This document shows, piece by piece, positions 55,748 to 64,000 of a DNA stretch of 64,000 nt. A program made the translations under genes and the position numbers. Every line of letters starts with the position of its first letter. Position 1 is the stretch's first letter. The notes below the pieces were generated by a model. It saw only the letters and a list, made by a program, of their open reading frames with translations. It was not told the DNA's origin and did no database searches. The stretch is from positions 97,794-161,793 of the forward strand of contig JACNKX010000092.1 of NCBI GenBank assembly GCA_014381825.1, given 5' to 3'. Origin of the DNA: Planctomycetota bacterium. Its GTDB lineage: Bacteria > Planctomycetota > Planctomycetia > Pirellulales > Pirellulaceae.

Positions 55748-57037
55748 ATGGAACGACTCATCAGCCTTCTCGGACTGTTCGTGATGATCGGTTTGGCGTG
55801 GCTGATGAGTTCGCACAAGAAGCGCATCAGCGCGAGGATCATCGTTGGCGGACTGCTGCTTCAGTTTGCTTTTGCGGGCTTCATCCTCTGGACACCTCCC
55901 GGATTGAAAGCACCGCTAGGACAATGGCTTAGCGACGGTGTGACGTTGTTCTTTGTTCAACTGCAGAGCTTCGTGGAAGCCGGCTCGTCGTTCATGTTCG
56001 GCATCTTTCCGCGAGAGAGCGACGAGGGCTTTCCGCCATCGGTCGTGCTGCTCCGTTCTTTTGCGTTCGGAGTCTTACCAACGATCATCGTCTTCTCGGC
56101 GCTGATGTCGGTGCTTTACTACTACGGTGTGGTTCAGTTTGTCGTGTCGATCATGGCTCGCATCATGCAAAGGACACTCCACGTTTCCGGCGCCGAGAGC
56201 CTATCCTCAGCGGCTAACATCTTTGTCGGACACACGGAAGCACCACTCGTCATCCGTCCGTATCTTGATGACATGACCAAGTCGGAGTTGAACGCCGTGA
56301 TGGTCGGTGGGTTCGCCACGATCTCTGGCGGATTGCTCGCCGCGTATGCCGGCATGGGAATCGACGCTGGGCATCTCGTCACTGCAGCCGTCATCTCGGC
56401 GCCCGCCGCACTTTTGATCGCAAAAGTCATGCAGCCAGAGATCGACACGCCTCAGACGCTCGGCGCGGCGCACGTCGATGTGCCGCGCCGTGGCGTCAAT
56501 GTCATCGAAGCCGCAGCGATCGGAGCGACCGATGGCATGAAGTTGGCAATCAATGTCGCGGCGATGTTGATTGCGTTCCTCGCCCTCATCGCGATGCTCG
56601 ACTGGCTCATTGGATGCGCCGGTTGGTTGATCGGTTTTCGCAACGCCACCGGCGAGTCGACTTGGTCGTTGGCCGCGGCACTCGGCTACAGCTTTGCTCC
56701 AATCGCGTGGCTGATGGGGATCGAAACTGGTGATTGTTTGCAAGCGGGGCAACTGCTCGGACTGAAAACCGTCGCAAACGAATTCGTCGCCTATCAACAA
56801 CTCGGCGAATGGACATCCGCCAATTCAACCGCCGACCTCAGTCCACGCACGGTCAAGATAATGACTTACGCCCTATCGGGATTCGCGAACTTCGGCGCGA
56901 TCGGCATCCAGATCGGCGGCATTGGCGGACTCGCTCCGAAGCGACGCTCGGATCTTGCTCGACTTGGCCTGCGAGCCATGATCGGCGGCGCGCTCGCGTG
57001 CTGTATGACGGCCTGCGTCGCTGGCATTTTGATCTAA
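55748..57037 (+). CDS. Concentrative nucleoside transporter (NupC/CNT)
   Basis: 429 aa, about ten hydrophobic helices. CNT signatures: 'FGVLPTIIVFSALMSVLYYYGV', 'VSGAESLSSAANIFVGHTEAPLVIRPYL' (here split as SAANIFVGHTEAPLVIRPY) and 'MTKSELNAVMVGGFATISGG', plus 'ALSGFANFGAIGIQIGGIGGL' at the end. Takes up nucleosides with Na+ or H+; inner membrane. In the same unit as upp. Ends before an inverted repeat. Confidence 0.94.
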   Translation: MERLISLLGLFVMIGLAWLMSSHKKRISARIIVGGLLLQFAFAGFILWTPPGLKAPLGQWLSDGVTLFFVQLQSFVEAGSSFMFGIFPRESDEGFPPSVVLLRSFAFGVLPTIIVFSALMSVLYYYGVVQFVVSIMARIMQRTLHVSGAESLSSAANIFVGHTEAPLVIRPYLDDMTKSELNAVMVGGFATISGGLLAAYAGMGIDAGHLVTAAVISAPAALLIAKVMQPEIDTPQTLGAAHVDVPRRGVNVIEAAAIGATDGMKLAINVAAMLIAFLALIAMLDWLIGCAGWLIGFRNATGESTWSLAAALGYSFAPIAWLMGIETGDCLQAGQLLGLKTVANEFVAYQQLGEWTSANSTADLSPRTVKIMTYALSGFANFGAIGIQIGGIGGLAPKRRSDLARLGLRAMIGGALACCMTACVAGILI

Positions 57038-57077
57038 GACAGATCAAGATAGCCATTTCGTAGCTATCACTTTTATA

Positions 57078-57125
57078 GCCATCACTCTCCGAGTGACGAG
57101 CGCTCATCACTCGGAGAGTGATGGC
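57078..57125. repeat. Perfect 19-bp inverted repeat, copy 2 of the GCCATCAC...CCGAGTGA family
   Basis: Arms 57078-57096 and 57107-57125 are exact inverse complements around a 10-base loop. It follows the nupC stop by 41 bases, so it can act as a 3' barrier or mRNA-protecting hairpin. Same sequence family as the repeat at 39825-39938. Confidence 0.9.
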
Positions 57126-57218
57126 CACAATCGAATGACTACTGCTTGTTTTCCGAAAGAGCCCAAGAGGTTTGCTCGCGCTGCGGGTGAATAATGTGAA
57201 CTAAGAAAGAAGAATCAT

Positions 57219-60041
57219 ATGCTTCGTCTGATCAATTCACTGATCGCATTTACCGTCCTGACGACCTTCGCGAACGCGGTCGAAGAGACAGAATTCGACC
57301 TCGTTCTCAAAGGCGGTCGAATCGTCGATGGAACCGGCGCGCCGTGGTACGTCGCCGACATCGGCATTCAAGGTGGCAAGATCGCCAAGATCGGACACAT
57401 CGCTGCGGACAAGGCAGAGACGGTGATCGATGCAAGCGGCTTGACTGTGGCACCGGGATTCGTCGACATGATGGGGCAAACGGCAACGCCCATGATGGAC
57501 GATCCGAAGACGGCTATCAATCTGCTGACGCAAGGAATCACGACGATCAACGCCGGCGAAGGTGCTTCAGCCGCACCGCTCGACAAAGAAGCGGGAGCGG
57601 CTCGCGGCTGGACGACGATGGCCGAGTACTTTCAGCTGGTCGAGCTAAAAGGTTTGCCCGTGAACGTCGTGCAGACCGTCGGACACACGCAAGTTCGTCG
57701 GCAAGTGCTTGGCGAAGTCGATCGGCGGCCGAGCGATGAAGAACTGAAGCAGATGCAAGCGCTAGTTAGCGAGGCGATGGAAGCTGGCGCGATCGGTGTC
57801 TCGACCGCATTGATCTACCCGCCAGCAGTGTACGCTCGAACGGAGGAGATCGCGGCGCTCGCCGAAGTCGCGGGCCAACACGGCGGTCGGTACTACACCC
57901 ATATGCGCAACGAAGGCGATCTGCTGCTGGAAGCAATCGACGAGGCGCTCGATATCGGACGCACCGGCAACACGCCGGTTCATATCTTCCACTTGAAGGC
58001 TGCTGGCCAACAGAATTGGGGCAAGATGCAACTTGCGATCGCCAAGATCAAAGCCGCGCGAGCCGAAGGCCAGCAAGTCACCGCCGACATCTATCCGTAC
58101 ATCAACAACGGACTCGGTATCGCCGCGTTCATTCATCCCCGACACTTCAGCGAAGGGCGCAGCCGATTGATCGGGCGGCTGGATGACCCCAGCTATCGCG
58201 ATGAAATCCGCAAAGAGATGGAGACAACGGGCGGCTGGGAAAACTGGTATCGGCACGTCGGACACGACTGGGACCGAGTCGTCATCGGTCAAGCCGAAGA
58301 CGAGCGATACGCCAAGCTAACCGGGCAAACCATTGCGGCCATCGCGAAGACTCGGGAGGAAGATCCCTGGGAGACGTTCTTTAACCTCGTACGAACTGGT
58401 GCCTTCGCGCTGCCGCAAAGCATGACCGATGCCAACAAAATCTTGGCGATGCAGCAGGAATTCATCTCGTTCTGCACGGATGTTGGACCGGCGGGTGGTT
58501 CCCGAATCGCCTCGCATCCCCGAGCGTTCGGTGCGTTCCCGCGTTTGCTATCGCGTTATGTGCGTGATCTCGGAGCCATCTCCTTAGAACGAGCTGTCGC
58601 GCAAGCCAGCGCCGCCGCCGCAAATGACGTGCTTGCTTTCGATCGAGGCCGAATCGCGGAAGGGCTTGCGGCCGACATCATCGCGTTTGACTACAACGCA
58701 CTGACCGACAAAGCGACCTTCGCCAATCCCAGCGAACTCGCCCAGGGGATGCGATATGTGATCGTAAACGGCAAGCTCGTGTTGAACGACGGTAAGCAAA
58801 CCGACCAGTTGCCGGGACGCGTATTGCGTGGCCCCGGATATCGTGCCGAGACAGCGCCCTTTGCTGTCGCGACCGGCGAACCAGATCCACGGTTTGCCAG
58901 CTTCGATCAGATGATGCGTGAGTTTATGAGACAGAACCGTGTGCCAGGCGCTTCGCTCGCAGTCACCGATCGGGGCAAACTCGTCTACACACGTGCTTAC
59001 GGCTACTCGGACGTGGCGACTCGCGAGCAAGTCACGTCGGAAAGTTTGTTCCGCGTTGCCAGTATCTCGAAACCAATCACCGCTGTCGCGATTCTGCAGC
59101 TTGTCGAGCAGAAGAAGACGAATCTGGATGACAAAGTTTTCGACGTATTGGATTACGAAGACGATATCAAAGCACAGGGCGATAACTTCGACGCGCGACA
59201 ACGCGACATCACGATCCGACACTTGCTGCAACATCGTGGTGGATGGGATCGAAACGTTTCGTTCGATGGCATGTTCCGCTCCGTCGAGTTCGCTGCAAAG
59301 TTCGACGTACCCGCGCCAGCCGGTCCGAACACCGTGATTCGCTCGATGCTCGGCCATTCGCTCGACTTCGATCCGGGACATCGGTACGCCTATTCCAACT
59401 ACGGCTACTGTTTGCTGGGTCGCGTGGTCGAGAGGTTGACCGAACAAAGCTACGAACAGTACGTCCGCGAGAACGTCCTTGCCCCACTCGATATCCACTC
59501 GATGCGGATCGGCAAGACTCGGCTCGACGGACGACAGCAGAACGAAGTTCGCTACTACTACGCCGGACGCGGACCTTCGGTCTTTCAAGACAACCTTGGA
59601 GACGATGTCCCATGGCCCTACGGCGGCTGGCACCTGGAAGCGATGGACTCGCACGGAGCTTGGATCGCTTCGGCTACGGACCTTGCGAAATTCGCCGCCG
59701 CGTTCGACGACCCGGAGAACTGCAAGATCCTCTCCTCAGATAGCATCGCCGCAATGTTCGCTCGACCACCGGGACTCGCTGGCCAAGATGAAGAAGGCAA
59801 GGCAGAGCCAACCTTCTACTCGCTCGGCTGGTTCAATCGACCCGTTGGCGAGGACAAGCAGAACAATTGGCACACCGGTTCGCTAGCCGGAACGGCAACG
59901 ATCCTGATTCGCCGCCACGACGGACGCAACTTCGTCGCCCTGTTCAACGCCCGCAGCAGCCCCAACGCGTCGCACTTTGGTCGATCAATTGATCCCTTGT
60001 TGCATCAGGCCGCCAGTGCCGTTAGCGAGTGGCCGGAGTAA
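57219..60041 (+). CDS. Secreted amidohydrolase/beta-lactamase-fold fusion protein
   Basis: 940 aa. Signal peptide (LINSLIAFTVLTTFANA). Residues 27-540 are a D-aminoacylase-like amidohydrolase: 'DLVLKGGRIVDGTGAPWYVADIGI', 'IGVSTALIYPPAVYARTEEI', 'YYTHMRNEGD' (H228), 'HIFHLKAAG' (H258). The first metal motif, usually PGFIDMHSH, reads PGFVDMMGQT, so both histidines are lost. Residues about 560-940 are a class C beta-lactamase/D-peptidase-like domain: SISK (S615, K618), YSNYG near 725 and HTGSLAG near 885 in place of KTG. It is probably a periplasmic enzyme for acylated D-amino acids, peptides or esters. The start ATG follows GAAAGAAG. Parts may act on the same substrate in turn. Confidence 0.88.
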   Translation: MLRLINSLIAFTVLTTFANAVEETEFDLVLKGGRIVDGTGAPWYVADIGIQGGKIAKIGHIAADKAETVIDASGLTVAPGFVDMMGQTATPMMDDPKTAINLLTQGITTINAGEGASAAPLDKEAGAARGWTTMAEYFQLVELKGLPVNVVQTVGHTQVRRQVLGEVDRRPSDEELKQMQALVSEAMEAGAIGVSTALIYPPAVYARTEEIAALAEVAGQHGGRYYTHMRNEGDLLLEAIDEALDIGRTGNTPVHIFHLKAAGQQNWGKMQLAIAKIKAARAEGQQVTADIYPYINNGLGIAAFIHPRHFSEGRSRLIGRLDDPSYRDEIRKEMETTGGWENWYRHVGHDWDRVVIGQAEDERYAKLTGQTIAAIAKTREEDPWETFFNLVRTGAFALPQSMTDANKILAMQQEFISFCTDVGPAGGSRIASHPRAFGAFPRLLSRYVRDLGAISLERAVAQASAAAANDVLAFDRGRIAEGLAADIIAFDYNALTDKATFANPSELAQGMRYVIVNGKLVLNDGKQTDQLPGRVLRGPGYRAETAPFAVATGEPDPRFASFDQMMREFMRQNRVPGASLAVTDRGKLVYTRAYGYSDVATREQVTSESLFRVASISKPITAVAILQLVEQKKTNLDDKVFDVLDYEDDIKAQGDNFDARQRDITIRHLLQHRGGWDRNVSFDGMFRSVEFAAKFDVPAPAGPNTVIRSMLGHSLDFDPGHRYAYSNYGYCLLGRVVERLTEQSYEQYVRENVLAPLDIHSMRIGKTRLDGRQQNEVRYYYAGRGPSVFQDNLGDDVPWPYGGWHLEAMDSHGAWIASATDLAKFAAAFDDPENCKILSSDSIAAMFARPPGLAGQDEEGKAEPTFYSLGWFNRPVGEDKQNNWHTGSLAGTATILIRRHDGRNFVALFNARSSPNASHFGRSIDPLLHQAASAVSEWPE

Positions 60042-60096
60042 GTCCATGCCGGGTCACGACCCGGTCGACGATGACCCAACCCCCACAATCATGCCC

Positions 60097-60196
60097 TACG
60101 CCGAAGGCGTTACATTCCACAGCCCAGGGTCGCGGCGCGGCCGTACACCCTGGGTTGGTGTTACGCCCAGACCAATCGAACCCCGAGGGGGTTTTA
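60097..60196 (-). repeat. Dispersed palindromic repeat, inverted copy
   Basis: Element layout on the minus strand: AAACCCC...GGGGTT hairpin, a spacer, CCCAGGGTG...GCGACCCTGGGC hairpin, and an AACGCCTTCGGCGT hairpin. It is the mirror image of the copy that starts at 60208. Three such copies are in this window. Confidence 0.8.
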
Positions 60197-60207
60197 CGAA
60201 AGGTGGC

Positions 60208-60306
60208 TATGAAACCCCGTTGGGGTATGCGTTGACTTTTTGTTTCGATACCCAGGGTGTGCTGCGCGACCCTGGGCTTTGGAATGAAACCGCTTCGCGG
60301 TAGAAA
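60208..60306 (+). repeat. Dispersed palindromic repeat, direct copy A
   Basis: Contains GAAACCCCGTTGGGGTATG, then CCCAGGGTG...GCGACCCTGGGC, then AACCGCTTCGCGGTAGAA: three short hairpins in a row. Nearly the same as copy B at 61731. It lies just after the pseudopilin pseudogene (on its 3' side). Confidence 0.85.
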
Positions 60307-60410
60307 CACCGCGATTCGGGCGGGCGATCGCGGGTAGCTGAGTTTGCAAAAACTCAGAGGTTGGTGCGAGGCGGCTGAGCTTTTTGCAAGCCCAGCCACA
60401 CAAGGGAGCG

Positions 60411-61598
60411 TCAATACTTGCCGACCACGATTCCGTCGTCAATAACACAAATCGCCTGCCAGACGCCGTAAGCTTTGCCGGGATTGCGGATGTTGGGAAT
60501 CGCGTCCAGCGTTGCTTCGTCCGCGCTATCAATCGTGTCGCTGATAAACCGCACCGAACCATCCATCAAGCACATTTGTAAGCCGCCCGGATGGAGGCTG
60601 CTGAACGTTCCGACGCAACCATCTAAGTCAGCATGGGGAGTCTTACGATTGCACTTGTTGGGACGGAAGTAGGCGCTGGCCAAGACGTGCGAATGCATCG
60701 ACCCATACGACCAAAATGTTTGTCCGGCTGTCAGGAATGAACTCAACGGCACTGAGTCCGTTAAGTCACCCCGCCGTTCTCCAAGCAACACTGTGTTGCT
60801 GGACCCATCGAGGACGTCCCGCAGCGCAGTATTGCTGTTGCTGTAGAGCGGACCCACTCCGCGAGCGTTCATGTAGCCTGTTGGCGTCAACGAACTAACC
60901 CATCCTGCTGAGAGGCGCACGGACAACCAAGTAACGTTCGCGGCACCGTTCGGAATATATCCATTAGTCCCAAAGTTACCGACATAGCTCGAAGCGCCCA
61001 TGTTTGGGGCGGGCATGTAGTCGGCGTCTTGAGGCCGTCTAGGGTCCGACGGACATAGAAACTCTTCGAGAGGAGCTGTCGTGAGTAGATCTTCATTGTA
61101 ATTAGATGCCGGTGGCCAACCTGGCATCGCGACGGCTCCCATTGTGAAATCAATACGATCATAGAGCGGTTGTTCTTCAAGAAATGGGAGAAGGAATGTT
61201 CCCCACGAGAATCCTCGATATGCCTTGTTGAAATCACCACCATACTTCTTCGCATCATCACCAATCACCCCAGGTGGAAACGTCTTATGAACATCGTGAT
61301 AGAGCTGAAGCGCAAGCCCAAGTTGCTTCACGTTGTTGCCGCATGACATCCTCCGCGCCGCTTCACGTGCCGCCTGAACTGCCGGGAGCAGCAAAGCCAC
61401 CAACACACCGATGATGGCGATCACGACAAGTAACTAGACGAGGGTGAAGGCACCTCGATCGAAGCGATTCCTGTTGCTTCGGCTGTCGTTAGAACGATGT
61501 ACGCCGGATCGAACCGAATGCCCCACTATGCCGCCGCCTGCCGAGAAAACTCTGACCGACATCGTCGGGAATCTGCCATCTGCCGCTTGTTTCGTCAT
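60411..61598 (-). pseudogene. DUF1559 (H-x9-DG) pseudopilin with an amber codon at Glu+5
   Basis: Planctomycetal type IV pilin-like protein. The minus frame reads AFTLV-TAG-LLVVIAIIGVLVAL; the family consensus is FTLVELLVVIAIIG, so TAG (61434-61436) stands exactly at the conserved Glu+5 codon. A single G-to-T change from GAG would make it. All 337 codons after it are open, with 'LLPAVQAAREAARRMSCGNNV' and the C-terminal 'LHPGGLQMCLMDGSVRF' motif intact, so the mutation looks recent, or the read is in error, or the stop is read through. An internal GTG at 61424 could start a protein without the pilin leader. The 5' start is uncertain (ATG 61598 or 61562). Flanked by two direct copies of a palindromic repeat. 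Confidence 0.85.
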
Positions 61599-61730
61599 GC
61601 CCCATTCCAGTTCGATCAAAACCACTCGGGGAGTCGCCTCGTCAGTTTACATCGTTCGGTTGCGTATTGCCAACGTGGAAACGCCGAGCCGGTCGGTCGG
61701 TCGGCGATCGAAGCGGACTCACGGCGAGCT

Positions 61731-61836
61731 AATGTGAAACCCCGTTGGGGTATGTTCCGAATCGAATCTGGTTCCCAGGGTGCGCGGCGGTGCCGCGACC
61801 CTGGGCTGTGGAGTGTAACCGCTTCGCGGTAGAAGC
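61731..61836 (+). repeat. Dispersed palindromic repeat, direct copy B
   Basis: Same order of hairpins as copy A: GAAACCCCGTTGGGGTATG, CCCAGGGTG...GCGACCCTGGGC, AACCGCTTCGCGGTAGAA. It lies on the 5' side of the pseudopilin gene, 46 bases after the stop of the kinase gene. Confidence 0.85.
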
Positions 61837-61881
61837 AAACCAATCGAGATCAAGCCCTCGAATCCTACCTGCGAATTCTTC

Positions 61882-62877
61882 CTACGACGCATCCGCTTCG
61901 AGCGCTTCGGCTCGAACGCCTCGGATGTCGTTGATCATGGCTTGCATCGATTGATAGCGATCAGCGGGCTTCTTCTGAATCGCTTTTAGACAGATATCGT
62001 CGAGCCGCTTTGGTACCTTGCGACCCTGCGCAGCTTCGCTTGGCGGTTTGGGAGTGGCGTACAATACGTTCTGAAACGTCTCTTCAATCGTGCGGCCGCG
62101 GAACGGTTCGCGCAATGCAAGCGTTTCGTAGAGCACGACCCCCATACTGAAGACATCGGTGCGTTCGTCGATATGTTTGCTGCCGTTGACTTGTTCGGGT
62201 GACATGTACAGAGGCGTGCCGGGGCGTTGGCCGGGCGAAGTCAGCCGCTCCATCAAGTCTTCGCCTGTGTCTTTCGACCGGTCGTCTTCCGCATGTTCGT
62301 CGGGCAGCCCCCAGACCTTGGCGACTCCCCAGTCCATCAGCATCACTTCGCCGAACATCCCGACCATGATATTCTCGGGTTTGATGTCGCGATGGATCAC
62401 GCCATGAGCATGTGCGTAGGCAAGGGCGTTGGATGCTTGGACTAAGATGCTTAGCAGCCGCTCGATCGAGAATTCGGCGACAGCGACAGGATTCTTTCGC
62501 GCGATCTGGCTTAGAATTCGGAATAGATCTTGGCCCTCGATCTTCTTCATCGCAAAGTAAATCGCCCCGGTGTCGTCCTTGCCCAATTCGTACACGGGCA
62601 CGGTGTTCGGATGCGACATCTGCGCGGTCACGCGAGCTTCGCGCAACAATCGCCGACGCTCTAACTTGTTATTGGTCGACTCTGGCGCGAGCCGCTTGAT
62701 ACAGACCGTTCGCCCGAGATTGCTGTCGTAACACGCAAACAGTTGCCCGTTGCCGCCGCCCGCCATCTGCTGCAGATTTTTGTACTTGCAAAAATCATTC
62801 GTGAACCAACTCGGCAAGCCAATATCGGTGCCCGTCAGATGGATCGTGGGGTACTCGTCTTTCGGCTGCTCTGCCAT
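61882..62877 (-). CDS. Hanks-type serine/threonine protein kinase
   Basis: 331 aa, no transmembrane segment or sensor domain, so a soluble kinase. Glycine loop AGGGNGQLFACYD (39-51), K61 (VCIKRL), catalytic loop HRDIKPEN (163-170; D164), metal motif DWG (182-184; usually DFG), activation segment 'GTPLYMSPEQVNG' and 'DVFSMGVVLYETLALREPF'. All active residues are kept, so it should be active. The N-terminal 30 residues (PTIHLTGTDIGLPSWFTNDF) look like a short regulatory leader. Targets are unknown. Its 5' side has an inverted repeat of the GTGGCTGGGGCTTC family. Confidence 0.93.
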   Translation of the reverse strand: MAEQPKDEYPTIHLTGTDIGLPSWFTNDFCKYKNLQQMAGGGNGQLFACYDSNLGRTVCIKRLAPESTNNKLERRRLLREARVTAQMSHPNTVPVYELGKDDTGAIYFAMKKIEGQDLFRILSQIARKNPVAVAEFSIERLLSILVQASNALAYAHAHGVIHRDIKPENIMVGMFGEVMLMDWGVAKVWGLPDEHAEDDRSKDTGEDLMERLTSPGQRPGTPLYMSPEQVNGSKHIDERTDVFSMGVVLYETLALREPFRGRTIEETFQNVLYATPKPPSEAAQGRKVPKRLDDICLKAIQKKPADRYQSMQAMINDIRGVRAEALEADAS

Positions 62878-62928
62878 GCCATTACTCCGACAACATCCGT
62901 GAAGCTCTAGGCATCGTCGGAAATTAAC

Positions 62929-62996
62929 GTGGCTGGGGCTTCTAGCCGCAGGTCGACACGTGTTCTCCCGATGCTGCGGCTGGAAGCCCCAGCCAC
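62929..62996. repeat. 23-bp inverted repeat of the GTGGCTGGGGCTTC family
   Basis: Arms 62929-62951 and 62974-62996 are inverse complements with one mismatch around a 22-base loop. Located between the divergent kinase and RraA-like genes, so it lies in a promoter region rather than at a 3' end. I recall this family as very frequent in planctomycetes (memory, unchecked). Confidence 0.87.
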
Positions 62997-63159
62997 AATC
63001 GAGTTTTCTGACAAAGCCTGATCGTGAAAGTTTCGTTATGACACAAGCACGTCGCGAAGTAAATCAGCCGCTTGAGGATCGAACGCTCGGCTGTTAAGTT
63101 TCAACTTCCGCCTACCAGTCTCCCGCCAATCAATCACGCCACGAGAAAGCCCGTCCACT

Positions 63160-63885
63160 ATGAGCATCACGCAAGCCACACTCGACAAACTTGCCGAGTT
63201 CGATACTCCCACGATCTGTAATGTGATTGAGTTGTTTGATATTCGGCCGCGCAACGCTGGCTACATGGATCATCGCGTGCAATCGAATTTCCCGGAGTTG
63301 CCGCCGATGGTTGGCTTCGCTTGCACCGCCCAGTTTCGCTCGGATGCGCCTCCGGTTGGTGGCGATGCTTACGGTTCAATCGGCAAACAACTCGAATTGT
63401 TCGGCGATTTGCTGGGGCCAGCGGTTGTGGTGTTTCAGGATGCCGACGATCCTGCCGTAGCGGCCGTCTTTGGTGAAGTCATGTGCTCCACTTACAAAGC
63501 CTATGGTTCGGTTGGCTTAGTCACCAATGGTGGCGGTCGCGATCTGGAACAGGTACGGGAGCTGAAGTATCCGGTCTTCACGGGCTCGACGATTTGCTCG
63601 CATGCTTACTGTCACATGCTACATCTGGCGCTTCCAGTTCGTGTTGGCGGACTGATGGTGTATCAGAACGATTTGCTGCACGGCGATGCCAATGGCGTGA
63701 CGAACATTCCGCCGGAAATTGCCAGCGAAGTCGCGGACATCTCCGACGAATTCATCGCCGCCGAAGCCATCATGCTCGACTACGTAAAAGCTCCCGGCGA
63801 AAAGACCGTTGCGAAGTTCAACGAGCTGCGTGAGGAGTTCCAAGCGGTTGTCGGCAAGCTGAAAGAGCGAGTTGTTCGGACGTAA
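63160..63885 (+). CDS. RraA-like/HMG aldolase-family protein
   Basis: 241 aa. The fold and motifs are those of the RraA/4-hydroxy-4-methyl-2-oxoglutarate aldolase family: 'FDTPTICNVIELFDI' near 14-28, 'GEVMCSTYKAYGSVGLVTNGGGRD' shown as E106, R127 and D128, and 'NDLLHGDANGVTNIPPEI'. Members either cleave hydroxy-keto acids with a divalent metal or bind RNase E; which applies here cannot be told. Its extra N-terminal 'YMDHRVQSNFPELPPMVGFACT' is usual for the longer variant. ATG at 63160. Confidence 0.9.
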   Translation: MSITQATLDKLAEFDTPTICNVIELFDIRPRNAGYMDHRVQSNFPELPPMVGFACTAQFRSDAPPVGGDAYGSIGKQLELFGDLLGPAVVVFQDADDPAVAAVFGEVMCSTYKAYGSVGLVTNGGGRDLEQVRELKYPVFTGSTICSHAYCHMLHLALPVRVGGLMVYQNDLLHGDANGVTNIPPEIASEVADISDEFIAAEAIMLDYVKAPGEKTVAKFNELREEFQAVVGKLKERVVRT

Positions 63886-63937
63886 GAGTGGCCTGAACAG
63901 TACTCGCTAGAAGAATCCGCCTGTCGGGTGCGATGAA

Positions 63938-64000
63938 TCAACGGCGGGCGGGTGCATGCTCTTCGACCACGACCTCCACCGAGTCGACATCGTCCCACGT
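63938..64000 (-). CDS. C-terminal end of an unidentified protein, cut by window edge
   Basis: The minus frame from 64000 reads TWDDVDSVEVVVEEHAPARR and a TGA stop (63938-63940). The acidic, Val/Glu-rich, protein-like composition suggests the end of a real gene, but 20 residues are too few to identify it. Confidence 0.4.
   Translation of the reverse strand, partial: TWDDVDSVEVVVEEHAPARR

Overview
The window looks like part of a chromosome of a planctomycete of the Pirellula/Rhodopirellula type. The reasons are the family content: a DUF1501 Tat protein, a very large PVC-type cytochrome c/HEAT dehydrogenase, a DUF1080 protein, a DUF1559 pseudopilin, a sulfatase, a sialate O-acetylesterase, 'zinc ribbon plus membrane' proteins, and an N-terminal 'FDPYHKWLGI' domain fused to PA14 and malectin domains. 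Lipid A genes (lpxD, lpxI) and a TonB-dependent receptor indicate an outer membrane. DNA is moderately GC-rich, coding density is high, and many intergenic gaps hold palindromic repeats. No prophage, CRISPR array or intact insertion sequence was seen. The genus is inferred, not proven.

Layout. 1-8.3 kb (minus strand): partial GDP-mannose dehydratase, gyrA, a zinc-ribbon membrane protein, a beta-propeller protein 2 nt after a receiver-only response regulator, and glyA. 8.4-16.5 kb: a lipoprotein metallopeptidase divergent from an orphan ABC solute-binding lipoprotein, DUF1501, a coupled SDR/HD-hydrolase pair, a second zinc-ribbon membrane protein, and DUF1080. 16.6-21.4 kb: a TonB receptor, YfiR and CHASE8 histidine kinase operon. 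21.7-28.6 kb: three large or secreted planctomycetal proteins (J-like/PA14/malectin; cytochrome c; SGNH-like). 28.8-32.8 kb: an SprT-like protease and two adjacent glutamine synthetases, GSII then GSI. 33.4-38.1 kb: esterase, then a decayed stretch (IS91 transposase relic, transglutaminase relic, palindromes), ending at tRNA-His. 38.4-46 kb: sulfatase, a helicase/exonuclease pair like MrfAB with a histone-deacetylase-like gene, and a sodium:solute symporter. 46-52 kb: outer-membrane barrel candidate, ABC-F ATPase, lpxD-lpxI. 52.4-60 kb: speA, a TerB-like protein, upp-nupC (uracil/nucleoside salvage), and an amidohydrolase/beta-lactamase fusion. 60.4-64 kb: a DUF1559 pseudopilin with an amber codon at the conserved Glu+5, a Ser/Thr kinase and an RraA-like protein.

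Most notable: (a) a YfiR regulator placed between a TonB receptor and a kinase carrying the CHASE8 input domain type known from YfiN, a possible rewired YfiBNR switch; (b) MrfAB fused in operon form to a deacetylase-like gene; (c) the precise amber mutation in the pseudopilin; (d) several palindrome families that sit on gene 3' ends and supply their stop codons. All functional calls are by motif reading without database search.
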